Positions 8,204 to 16,100 of a stretch of DNA of 64,000 nucleotides are shown piece by piece; the stretch's first letter is position 1, and each line of letters starts with the position of its first letter. Source of the stretch: Hymenobacter psychrophilus (lineage in GTDB: Bacteria > Bacteroidota > Bacteroidia > Cytophagales > Hymenobacteraceae); contig NZ_FNOV01000004.1 of the NCBI RefSeq assembly GCF_900107135.1, positions 1 to 64,000 of the forward strand. The letters run 5' to 3'. The notes beneath the pieces were generated by a model. That model made no database searches. It was not told where the DNA came from and saw nothing but the letters and a program-made list of their open reading frames with translations. Both the position numbers and the translations under genes were made by a program.

Positions 8204-8300
8204 GCCAACCCAGATTCCCAGGGCTGAAGCCCAGGGCTATTCAGCGTTCTGATGAACCTGCTCCGTAGCCCAGGGCTTCAGCCCTGGGAATCTGGGGCCA
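8204..8300. repeat. Large inverted repeat around CCCAGGGCTGAAGCCCAGGG
   Basis: A left arm near 8211-8239 (AGATTCCCAGGGCTGAAGCC) and right arm near 8265-8294 (GGCTTCAGCCCTGGGAATCT) form a near-perfect stem. Each arm is itself nearly palindromic. It fills the tgt-to-lptFG gap and reaches the tgt stop codon. It may end or process the tgt message. Confidence 0.75.
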
Positions 8301-8302
8301 GC

Positions 8303-9433
8303 CTACAATCTAGTCATCAGCTTCTTTACCATCACGTCCTTCCACTCCCGAAACGTACCGGCCAGGATTTGCGCGCGGGCCTGCTTCACGAGCCAGAGGT
8401 AGAAGGTGAGGTTGTGGATGGAGGCAATCTGGGGGCCGAGCATTTCCTTGCTGTGGAACAGGTGGCGCACGTAGCTGCGCGAGTAAAACGTGCTTACGTA
8501 GCCGCCCAGCTCGGCGTCAATCGGCTCAAAATCCTCGGCCCACTTGCGGGCCGCCAGGTTCATGATGCCCTGGGTGGTGTACACCAGGCCGTTGCGGGCA
8601 TTGCGGGTGGGCATCACGCAGTCGAACATATCTACGCCCAACGCAATATTTTCGAGGATATTGGCCGGCGTGCCCACGCCCATCAGGTAGCGGGGCTTGT
8701 CTTTGGGCAGAATGTCGCAGACCAGCTCGGTCATCTCGTACATCATGTCGGCTGGCTCGCCCACGCTCAGGCCCCCAATGGCGTTGCCCTCGCGGCCCTG
8801 CTCGGCCACAAACTCGGCCGATTTAATGCGCAGGTCCTTGAACGTGGAACCCTGCACAATTGGGAACAGCGTTTGGGAGTAGCCATAGTGGCCCTCGGTG
8901 CTGTCGAAACGCTGGATGCAGCGCTTGAGCCAGCGGTGGGTCATGTCGAGCGAGCGGGCGGCGTAGTCGTACTCGCAGGGCCAGGGCGTACACTCGTCGA
9001 AGGCCATCATAATATCGGCCCCGATGGTGCGCTGAATGTCCATCACGCCCTCGGGCGTAAACAGGTGCTGGGAGCCATCGACGTGCGAGCGAAACTTGAC
9101 GCCCTCCTCTTTTATTTTGCGCGTGTTGCTGAGCGAGTACACCTGGTAGCCGCCCGAATCGGTGAGAATGGGCCGGTCCCAGCCGTTGAATTTGTGCAGC
9201 CCGCCGGCCTGCCGGATAATGTCGAGGCCGGGGCGCAGGTACAGGTGGTAGGTGTTGCCGAGAATAATCTGGGCGTTGATGTCGTCTTTGAGGTCGCGCT
9301 GCTGCACAGCTTTCACGGTGCCGGCCGTGCCCACGGGCATAAAAATGGGCGTTTCAATGGAGCCGTGGTCGGTGTGGACTACCCCGGCGCGGGCCTTGGA
9401 GTGCGGGTCAGTCGTGAGGAGGTCGAAGGTCAT
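8303..9433 (-). CDS. tgt: tRNA-guanine transglycosylase (Tgt), zinc-ligand-poor form
   Basis: A 376-residue TIM-barrel enzyme that exchanges G34 of GUN-anticodon tRNAs for the queuosine precursor preQ1. Visible: TPIFMPVGTAGTVK, GNTYHLYLRPG, the catalytic Asp in PILTDSGGYQV (about residue 90), FPIVQGSTFKDLR, IGGLSVGEP, and the nucleophilic Asp in MFDCVMPTRNARNG. The usual C-terminal zinc motif CxCxxC is absent: the aligned segment reads ELGGYVSTFYSR, although the later His of IASIHNL remains. Bacteroidota homologues often look like this, so the enzyme is probably functional without the normal zinc site. A minus-strand TACCTTTG box at 9543-9550 is a likely promoter, with a heptad hairpin in the leader. 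Confidence 0.93.
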   Translation of the reverse strand: MTFDLLTTDPHSKARAGVVHTDHGSIETPIFMPVGTAGTVKAVQQRDLKDDINAQIILGNTYHLYLRPGLDIIRQAGGLHKFNGWDRPILTDSGGYQVYSLSNTRKIKEEGVKFRSHVDGSQHLFTPEGVMDIQRTIGADIMMAFDECTPWPCEYDYAARSLDMTHRWLKRCIQRFDSTEGHYGYSQTLFPIVQGSTFKDLRIKSAEFVAEQGREGNAIGGLSVGEPADMMYEMTELVCDILPKDKPRYLMGVGTPANILENIALGVDMFDCVMPTRNARNGLVYTTQGIMNLAARKWAEDFEPIDAELGGYVSTFYSRSYVRHLFHSKEMLGPQIASIHNLTFYLWLVKQARAQILAGTFREWKDVMVKKLMTRL

Positions 9434-9436
9434 TAC

Positions 9437-9545
9437 AGGAAGAAGCTAGGAGCCAGAAGGTAGGAGCTAGAAGCAAGAAGTGAGAAACCGGCTCGCAGGC
9501 CCTGCTTCTGTCTTCTCGCTTCTAACTCCTGGCTTCTTCCTGCAA
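9437..9545. repeat. Inverted GAAGCTA/GGAGCTA-type heptad arrays upstream of tgt
   Basis: The left arm (9441-9483) is made of 7-bp units such as GAAGCTA, GGAGCCA, GAAGGTA, GGAGCTA, GAAGCAA, GAAGTGA. The right arm (about 9509-9542, CTTCTCGCTTCTAACTCCTG and onward) is its degenerate reverse complement. The tgt leader, if transcription starts from the box at 9543-9550, consists almost wholly of this hairpin. Confidence 0.8.
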
Positions 9546-9550
9546 AGGTA
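9543..9550 (-). promoter_or_regulatory. Putative tgt promoter -7 box (TACCTTTG)
   Basis: On the minus strand the bases read TACCTTTG, an exact match to the Bacteroidota -7 consensus TAnnTTTG, about 110 bp before the tgt ATG. No good -33 TTG is found at the usual 19-21 bp spacing. It is paired divergently with the box at 9562-9569. Confidence 0.45.
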
Positions 9551-9561
9551 CTCCGAATGCC

Positions 9562-9569
9562 TACTTTTG
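9562..9569 (+). promoter_or_regulatory. Putative promoter -7 box (TACTTTTG) for the GT2 gene
   Basis: An exact TAnnTTTG match 17 bp before the ATG at 9587. It lies downstream of the alternative ATG at 9557, which argues for 9587 as the start of the glycosyltransferase. No clear -33 element. Confidence 0.45.
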
Positions 9570-9586
9570 CGGCTTCTCAACCCATT

Positions 9587-10702
9587 ATGTTGCTTTCTTA
9601 CTCCCCGGCTCTGGGGCTGCTACTGGCGGCCGTGCTGGTGCAGCTCTACTACGCCGTCTACTACTTCCGGGCCTTTGCCGCCCGCCCGCCCGAGCCTGCC
9701 GCTGCTGCTGCCGCCGACCAGCCGGTTTCGGTGCTCGTGTGTGCCCGCAACGAGCACGCCAACCTGGTGCGCCTGCTGCCGCTGCTGCTGAGCCAGGACT
9801 ATCCCGCCGACTTACTGGAAATCATCCTCATCGACGACCGCTCGACCGATGGTTCGGGCGAGCTGGCCGCGCAGTATCCGGGCGTGCGCCTCGTGACCAT
9901 CCGCAGCACGCCGGCCGGCCTGGCCCCCAAGAAATACGCCCTCACGCTGGGCCTCAAAACCGCCCGCTACGAGCGGCTGCTCTTCACCGATGCCGACTGC
10001 ATTCCGGCCACCAACCAGTGGGTGCGGTATATGCAGCGCGGCTTCAGCCAGCCGGCCGGGCTGGTGCTCGGCTACTCGGCCTACGTGCCCGAGCCGGGGT
10101 TTTTAAACAAGCTGGTTCGATTCGAAACCCTGCTCACGGGCGCGCAGTACCTCTCGTTTGCGTGGCGCGGCCGGCCCTACATGGGCGTGGGCCGCAACCT
10201 GGGCTATACCCGGGCCGTGTTCCACTCCACCAAAGGCTTTGCCTCCCACATCCGCACCCTCAGCGGCGACGATGATTTGCTGGTGCAGGACGCGGTGGCG
10301 GCCGGGGCGCGAGTGGCCGTAGTGGCCCAGCCGGGCGCCCACACGCTCAGCGAAGCCGCCGAAACCTGGGGCGCGTGGTGGCGGCAGAAACGGCGCCACC
10401 TTTCGGCCGGAAAACAGTACCGGCTGGCCGACCGGATACGGCTGGGAGCATTCATCGGGGCCAACCTGCTGTACTACGGCACGGCAGTCGTCTTGCTGTT
10501 TTCTCCCGCCAATTGGGTACCTTTGGCTATCTTGTGCCTGTTGCGAACCGTGCTCGTCGGGGCCGTTTATCAGCAGCTCAACCGTCGGCTCGAAGGGCAG
10601 CTGCCGACCGCCGCGCTGCCGCTGCTCGATGCCGCGTATTTCGTAACTTACCTAGCTCTGGGAATTTCCCTATTCCTTAACCGCTCGCTCCGATGGAAGT
10701 AA
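9587..10702 (+). CDS. Membrane-associated family 2 glycosyltransferase
   Basis: About 371 residues: an N-terminal TM helix (SPALGLLLAAVLVQLYYAVYY), a cytosolic GT-A domain and two or three C-terminal TM helices. GT2 hallmarks are PVSVLVCARNEHANL, the UDP-binding Asp pair in IILIDDRSTDGSG, the DxD-like FTDADCIP, and late acceptor motifs SGDDDLLVQDA and a QKRRH variant (WWRQKRRHLSAGKQY). Such proteins make polysaccharides or carotenoid and lipid glycosides; the acceptor here is not predictable. The start at 9587 is preferred because a TACTTTTG promoter box covers the 9557 start region. The last 10 bp overlap the sigma-factor gene, suggesting coupled expression. Confidence 0.85.
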   Translation: MLLSYSPALGLLLAAVLVQLYYAVYYFRAFAARPPEPAAAAAADQPVSVLVCARNEHANLVRLLPLLLSQDYPADLLEIILIDDRSTDGSGELAAQYPGVRLVTIRSTPAGLAPKKYALTLGLKTARYERLLFTDADCIPATNQWVRYMQRGFSQPAGLVLGYSAYVPEPGFLNKLVRFETLLTGAQYLSFAWRGRPYMGVGRNLGYTRAVFHSTKGFASHIRTLSGDDDLLVQDAVAAGARVAVVAQPGAHTLSEAAETWGAWWRQKRRHLSAGKQYRLADRIRLGAFIGANLLYYGTAVVLLFSPANWVPLAILCLLRTVLVGAVYQQLNRRLEGQLPTAALPLLDAAYFVTYLALGISLFLNRSLRWK

Positions 10703-11307
10703 ACCAGGAAAAACAGTTTTCCGCCAAAGCCAAGCACGATTTCAAGCTGATTCGGGCCGCCGTTGAAAACAACGACGAAAAGGCCTACGCCGAGCTGATG
10801 CAGATTTATAAGAAGCCGGTGTACCACGTCGTGCTGAAGATGGTGCGCAACACCGACGACGCCGACGACCTCACGATTGAGGCCTTCGCCAAGGCGTTCA
10901 AAAACCTGCACAAGTTCAATCCCGAGTTTGCCTTCAGCACCTGGCTGTTCCGCATCGCTACCAACAACTGCATCGATTTTATCCGCAAGAATAAAATCAA
11001 AACGATGTCGATTGACTCGGCCATCAAGATTGACAACGGCGACGAAATCACCATCGACTTCCGCGACCAGAACCTGAACCCGCAGGAAACGACCATCAAA
11101 AATCAGAAAATCGAAATCATGCAGCACGTGGTGTCGCGGCTGCCCGATAAATACCAGCGCCTCGTGACGCTCCGCTATTTCGACGAACTGAGCTACGAGG
11201 AAATTGCCACCGAGCTCAAAGCCCCCCTCGGCACCGTAAAAGCCCAGCTCCACCGTGCCCGCGAGCTGCTCTACGACATGGTGAAAGGCAAAAAGGAAAT
11301 TATTTAA
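10693..11307 (+). CDS. RNA polymerase sigma factor, ECF/sigma-70 type
   Basis: A 204-residue sigma factor with region 2 (AYAELMQIYKKPVYHVVLKMV, DADDLTIEAFAKAFKNL, FAFSTWLFRIATNNCIDFIRK) and region 4 (LPDKYQRLVTLRYFDELSYEEIATELKAPLGTVKAQLHRAR, a helix-turn-helix). A charged linker of about 50 residues (IDNGDEITIDFRDQN) separates them. This form, lacking a neighbouring anti-sigma gene, is common in Cytophagales. The gene overlaps the upstream glycosyltransferase by 10 bp. Its regulon is unknown. The long hairpin at 11308-11497 begins directly after its stop and probably ends the transcript. Confidence 0.92.
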   Translation: MEVNQEKQFSAKAKHDFKLIRAAVENNDEKAYAELMQIYKKPVYHVVLKMVRNTDDADDLTIEAFAKAFKNLHKFNPEFAFSTWLFRIATNNCIDFIRKNKIKTMSIDSAIKIDNGDEITIDFRDQNLNPQETTIKNQKIEIMQHVVSRLPDKYQRLVTLRYFDELSYEEIATELKAPLGTVKAQLHRARELLYDMVKGKKEII

Positions 11308-11497
11308 AGGGAGGAGTCAGGAGATAGAAGCCAGGAATTAGAATCCGGCCTGTCATCCTGACGAAGGAAGGACCTTATTACGAAAGCACAAACCGTTGTT
11401 ACGGGGAGACTTTTGTAATAAGGTCCTTCCTTCGTCAGGATGACAGCCTTTCTTTTACTTCAGCTTCTGACTCTTGGCTTCTAGCTCCTAGCTTCTC
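11308..11497. repeat. Composite element: heptad arms enclosing a perfect 32-bp inverted repeat
   Basis: The outer left arm 11308-11345 is heptad-like (GGAGGAG, TCAGGAG, ATAGAAG, CCAGGAA, TTAGAAT); the outer right arm 11461-11497 is its approximate reverse complement. Inside, 11350-11381 and 11415-11446 are perfect 32-bp inverted repeats beginning CTGTCATCCTGACGAAGG, with a 33-bp loop. It fills the gap between the sigma-factor gene and rsmG. Confidence 0.9.
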
Positions 11498-11503
11498 AAA
11501 GAA

Positions 11504-12124
11504 ATGAACCTGCTCGACCACTACTTCCCCCAGCTCACCGACCAGCAGCGCCGGCAGTTTGCCCAGCTCGAAACCGAGTTTCGCAACTGGAACGAGCGCC
11601 TCAACCTGATAGCCCGCTCCGACGTGGACAACCTTGCCGAGCGCCACATCCTGCACTCGCTCGGCATTGCCCGAGTGGTAGCGTTTGCGCCCGGCTCGTC
11701 GGTGCTCGACGTGGGCACCGGCGGGGGCCTGCCGGGCCTGCCGCTGGCCATTCTGTTTCCCGAGGTGAAGTTTCACCTAGTCGACAGCATCGGCAAGAAG
11801 ATAAAAGCCGTTCAGGACATGGCCGAAACGCTGCACCTGACCAACGTGACGGCCGAGCAAATTCGCGCCGAGCAGCTCTCCGCCAAGTACGACTACATCG
11901 TAAGCCGCGCCGTGGCCCGCCTGGCCACCTTCCACACCTGGATTGCCCACCGCTACAAGCCCCGCGCCGAAGCTGCTTCCAACAGTGGCCTCTACTATCT
12001 CAAAGGCGGTGACCTGACCGAGGAAATTGCCGAGTCCGGCCTCCAGGCCCAGGTAACGGATTTGAGCGACTTCTTCGTGGAGGATTTCTTTGAGACGAAG
12101 AAGGTAGTGGTGGTGCCTGTGTAG
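11504..12124 (+). CDS. rsmG: 16S rRNA (guanine527-N7)-methyltransferase
   Basis: A 206-residue class I SAM methyltransferase (GidB/RsmG) that methylates N7 of G527 in 16S rRNA. It begins with the typical helical part (YFPQLTDQQRRQFAQLETEFRNWNERLNLIARSD...LAERHILHSL) and then the SAM loop VLDVGTGGGLPGLPLAI (about residues 67-83). The next acidic strand is FHLVDSIGKKIKAVQ, and SRAVARL forms the catalytic-face motif. The length is usual. It starts 7 bp after a heptad arm. No operon partner downstream. Confidence 0.95.
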   Translation: MNLLDHYFPQLTDQQRRQFAQLETEFRNWNERLNLIARSDVDNLAERHILHSLGIARVVAFAPGSSVLDVGTGGGLPGLPLAILFPEVKFHLVDSIGKKIKAVQDMAETLHLTNVTAEQIRAEQLSAKYDYIVSRAVARLATFHTWIAHRYKPRAEAASNSGLYYLKGGDLTEEIAESGLQAQVTDLSDFFVEDFFETKKVVVVPV

Positions 12125-12596
12125 GGTTTGCAACGCTTTCTGTATGCCCGATTGTAAGAGGCTATGGGAGCTACGCAGCGTATCCAAAGTGCCTGTTTAA
12201 TTAGGCAAAGTGCTGATGAATAAGCGGTGTTTATACCGTGCTTACAGTGAATTTAAAGAGTGAAAGTAAGTTCGTGAAATGATAGAATGAGGGTCGCTCT
12301 CACCGATTCGGAACGCCAGCACCTGTACTGTACCAGCTGCTAACGTAGTGGCGCGCCGACGAGAGCTACGTTAGGGTAACCACGGCCGGGCTGGCGGCCC
12401 TGAGCTGGGAGAACTGGCTTTGTACCGACGCACAGACCGTTGGCGCATAGCTCCGGCCCCACGGGGGCGTACCAACTCGATGCCGCCAGACTCTAAGGCC
12501 TGCTTTTCGGGTTAGAGACCTTTATGCGGCGCGCGACGGGGCGGCCCCGCCCGCCGCTGGCCGCCATACGGGCTCCGGGGTTCCCGCCTGAACGCC
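12125..12596. other. Gene-free stretch with possible decayed sequence
   Basis: No convincing gene or RNA structure is seen. Around 12286-12340 a short frame (MRVALTDSERQHLY, then stop) is reminiscent of the start of some transposases but breaks at once, and the three frames carry frequent stops. I regard it as a possible old insertion remnant without firm identity. Confidence 0.4.
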
Positions 12597-12604
12597 TACC
12601 TTTG
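12597..12604 (+). promoter_or_regulatory. Putative -7 box TACCTTTG of the metal-efflux cluster
   Basis: An exact Bacteroidota -7 consensus only 6 nt before the ATG at 12611. If used, transcription would begin at or next to the start codon, giving a leaderless message. No -33 TTG is seen at 19-21 bp spacing. Confidence 0.45.
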
Positions 12605-12610
12605 CCGGAT

Positions 12611-13009
12611 ATGAAGCGCCTGTTGCTCCTGTTATTAAGTCTGCACCTGTTGGCCGTGAGCTGCCTGCCGGGCGGCAACGCGCAGGAACTGGCGGAAGCC
12701 CCGGCTTTGTGGCAGCACCACAACCAAGACCATGCGGCCAGCGACCTGGCGGATTTCTTCTACGACCATTTTCTGGCCGCCGCCCACACCCACCATGACA
12801 CCGGCGGGGCCAACAAGCACCAGTCGCTGCCCTTTCATCATGTCCACGACTACGCGGCTCCGGCCGTATTCCTGCCGCCGGTAGCCGCGCGGTGGGCCTT
12901 GCTGGTTGCCCCGGCCTGGTCGGCGCTCAGCGCCAGCCGCCCGGCACCGGCCGTGCTGGCCACCCATCCGGGCATGGCCCGCCGGTGCTGGCAGCCTCCC
13001 CAAGCCTGA
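12611..13009 (+). CDS. Small His-rich exported protein (putative metal binder)
   Basis: A 132-residue protein of no recognised family. A hydrophobic signal peptide (MKRLLLLLLSLHLLAVS) is followed by a segment of about 50 residues holding 11 histidines in clusters (QHHNQDH, FYDHF, AAHTHHD, PFHHVHDY), then a hydrophobic stretch and an Ala/Pro-rich tail. It lies 100 bp upstream of the CzcA-TolC gene in the same direction. The histidines and the position suggest a periplasmic metal-binding or metal-sensing role in the efflux system; this is inference. ATG 12611 is chosen because it starts the signal peptide. A TACCTTTG box sits just before it. Confidence 0.7.
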   Translation: MKRLLLLLLSLHLLAVSCLPGGNAQELAEAPALWQHHNQDHAASDLADFFYDHFLAAAHTHHDTGGANKHQSLPFHHVHDYAAPAVFLPPVAARWALLVAPAWSALSASRPAPAVLATHPGMARRCWQPPQA

Positions 13010-13108
13010 ATCAACCCCCGCTTTTCTGGGTAACGCCTCCTCTTGGTCCTGTCGCTACGCGGCAGCCGGCCGGGGTGCGGGCGTCTTATTGATTCAGCCA
13101 ACTTCTTC

Positions 13109-16100
13109 ATGCTTGATTCCATTATTCGCTTCTCTATCGGCCATAAGCTGCTGATAGGGTTGCTGACCCTGGCCTTGGTGGCCTGGGGCGGCTACTCGGT
13201 GCTGCACCTACCCATCGATGCCGTGCCCGACATCACCAACAACCAGGTGCAGGTCATCACCCAAACCCCCTCGCTGGGCGCGCCCGACGTGGAACGGCTC
13301 GTTACCTTTCCCATCGAGCAGGCCATTGCCACCATCCCCGACGTGCGGGAGGTGCGCTCGTTTTCCCGCTTCGGCCTCTCGGTCGTCACCATTGTCTTTC
13401 CCGACGCCACGGATATATACTGGGCCCGCAACCAGATTACCGAGCGACTCAAGGAGGCCGAGCGGCAGATTCCGCCCGGCGCGGGCACGCCCGAGCTGGC
13501 CCCGGTCACGACGGGGCTGGGCGAGATTTACCAGTATGTGCTGCACCCGAAAAAGGGCTACAAAAAGCAGTTCTCGCCCACCGAGCTGCGCACGGTGCAG
13601 GACTGGCTGGTACGCCGGCAGCTGCTGGGCACGCCCGGCGTGGCCGATGTGAGCAGCTTCGGCGGCAATATCAAGCAGTACGAAGTGGCCGTGGAGCCCG
13701 AGCGCCTGCGGGCCTACAACGTTAGCATTGGGGAGCTGTTCGCGGCTCTGGAGCAGAACAACCAGAACACCGGCGGGGCCTACATCGACAAGAACCCGGC
13801 GGCCTATTTCATCCGCACCGAGGGCTTGGTGGGCTCGCTGGAAGACGTGGGCCGCATCGTCGTTAAAGCCCCGCCGGCGGGGGGCGGCGTGCCCGTGCTG
13901 GTGCGCGACGTGGCCGAAGTACGCTTCGGCCACGCCGTGCGCTACGGCCTGATGACGCGCAACCAGGAGGGCGAAGTGGTGGGCGGGCTGGTACTCATGC
14001 TCAAAGGGGCCAACTCCTCCGAAGTCATTAAAGCCGTGAAGCAGCGCATGGCCGTTATCGAGCAGACGCTGCCCGAAGGCCTGGTGATTGAGCCGTTTCT
14101 GGACCGCACCAAGCTGGTGGACCAGGCCATTGGTACGGTGAGCAAAAACCTGGCGGAAGGCGCGCTTATCGTCATTTTTGTGCTCGTGCTGTTTCTGGGC
14201 AACTGGCGCGCCGGGCTGGTGGTGGCCTCGGTCATTCCGCTGGCCATGCTCTTCGCCATCAGCCTGATGCGGGTGTTTGGCGTGTCGGGCAACCTGCTGA
14301 GCCTGGGCGCTATCGACTTCGGGCTGATTGTGGACGGGGCCGTGATTATCGTGGAGGCCATCGTGCATCGGCTGGCCACGCTAAACCGGCCGGCCGGCGC
14401 GCTGGCGCTCAACGGCGAGGAAATGGACGAAGAAGTGTACCAGGCATCGAGCAAAATCCGCTCGTCGGCCGCGTTCGGCGAAATCATCATCCTGATTGTG
14501 TACCTGCCGCTGCTGGCGCTGGGTGGCATCGAAGGCAAGATGTTCCGGCCCATGGCCCAGACCGTGGCCTTTGCCATTCTGGGAGCCTTTATTCTGAGCC
14601 TGACTTATGTGCCGATGCTCTCGGCGCTGGCCCTGAGCCGCAACACCGACCACCAGCCCAACCTGTCCGACCGGGTGCTGGGCAACCTGGCCCGGCGCTA
14701 CCAACGCGTGGTAGATTGGGCATTAGGAGCCAAAGCCTTGATTCTGGGCACCGCGCTGGCCTTATTCGTGGGTGCGCTGCTGCTGTTTGGCACCCTGGGC
14801 GGCGAGTTTATTCCGACGCTGGAAGAAGGCGACTTCGCCGTGGAAACCCGGGTGCTGCCCGGCTCGTCCATCACCTACACCGCCGAAAAAGCCCAGCAGG
14901 CGGCGGGCATCCTCCTCAAAAACTTCCCCGAAGTAAAGGAAGTGGTGGCTAAAGTAGGCTCGTCGGCCATTCCCACCGACCCCATGCCGGTGGAGGCCTG
15001 CGACCTGATTATCGTGCTCAAAGACCGAAAAGAATGGACCTCGGCCGACTCGCGGGAGGCCCTCGTGGACAAGATGTCGGCCAAGCTCAGCGCCATTCCC
15101 GGCGTCACGTTCGGCTTCCAGCAGCCCATCCAGATGCGCTTCAACGAGCTGATTTCGGGGGCCAAGCAGGACGTGGTGATTAAGATTTTCGGCGAAGACC
15201 TTCAGCAGCTCGACGACTACGCGGGCCAGGTGGGGGAGCTGGTGAAGGGCCTGCCCGGCGCCACCGACCTGTACGTGGAGCGCGCCACCGGCCAGAGCCA
15301 GCTGGTGGCCCAGGTGGACCGCGAAAAGCTGGCCCAGTACGGCCTGTCGGTGAATGACGTGAACCGCACGGTGCAGGCCGCCTTCGCCGGGGAAGTAGCC
15401 GGCCAGGTGTTCGAGAAGGAACGCCGCTTCGATTTGGTAGTGCGCCTGAAGGAGGACGCCCGCCAGGATATCAGCAACCTGCGCCAGCTCTTCATTGCCG
15501 CCCCCGACGGCCGGCAGGTGCCGCTGGAGCAGGTGGCGAAAGTGTCCCTGGTTTCCGGCCCCAGCCAGATTCAGCGCGACGATGCTAAGCGGCGCGTTAT
15601 CGTGGGCTTCAACGTGCGGGGCCGCGACGTGGAAAGCCTGGTGCAGCAGGTGCAGCAGCGCATTGACAAGCAAATGAAGTTTGCGCCCGGCTACTACGTC
15701 ACCTACGGCGGGCAGTTCGAGAACCTGCAATCGGCCCGCGCCCGGCTGCTGCTGGCCGTGCCGGTGGCGCTGCTGCTCATCTTCGTACTACTCTACGCCA
15801 CCTTTAACTCTGTCAGCCAGTCGGTGATGATTTTTACCGCCATTCCTCTTTCGGCCATCGGCGGGGTGCTGGCGCTGTGGCTGCGCGGGATGCCGTTCAG
15901 CATCTCGGCCGGCGTGGGCTTCATTGCCCTGTTCGGGGTGGCTGTGCTCAACGGCATCGTGCTCATCGGCTACTTCAACCAACTCAAGCAGGAAGGCATC
16001 ACCGACCTGCGGGCCCGCATTCTCGAAGGCACCCACGTGCGGCTGCGGCCGGTGCTGATGACGGCCACCGTGGCCTCGCTGGGCTTTCTGCCGATGGCGC

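Noticed and set aside
8252..9463. Long antisense frame over tgt
   Set aside because: Same composition effect; tgt is complete with all catalytic motifs.
9437..9545. preQ1 riboswitch upstream of tgt
   Set aside because: The leader is explained by the heptad inverted repeat; no conserved preQ1 aptamer pattern was recognised.
12286..12490. Decayed transposase in the rsmG-to-metal-cluster gap
   Set aside because: Only a short TDSERQHLY-like phrase; stops in every frame and no catalytic motif, so identity cannot be supported.
13043..13109. Upstream GTG start for the CzcA-TolC gene
   Set aside because: The extension has no family match and the ATG at 13109 gives the usual MLDSIIRFS N-terminus.
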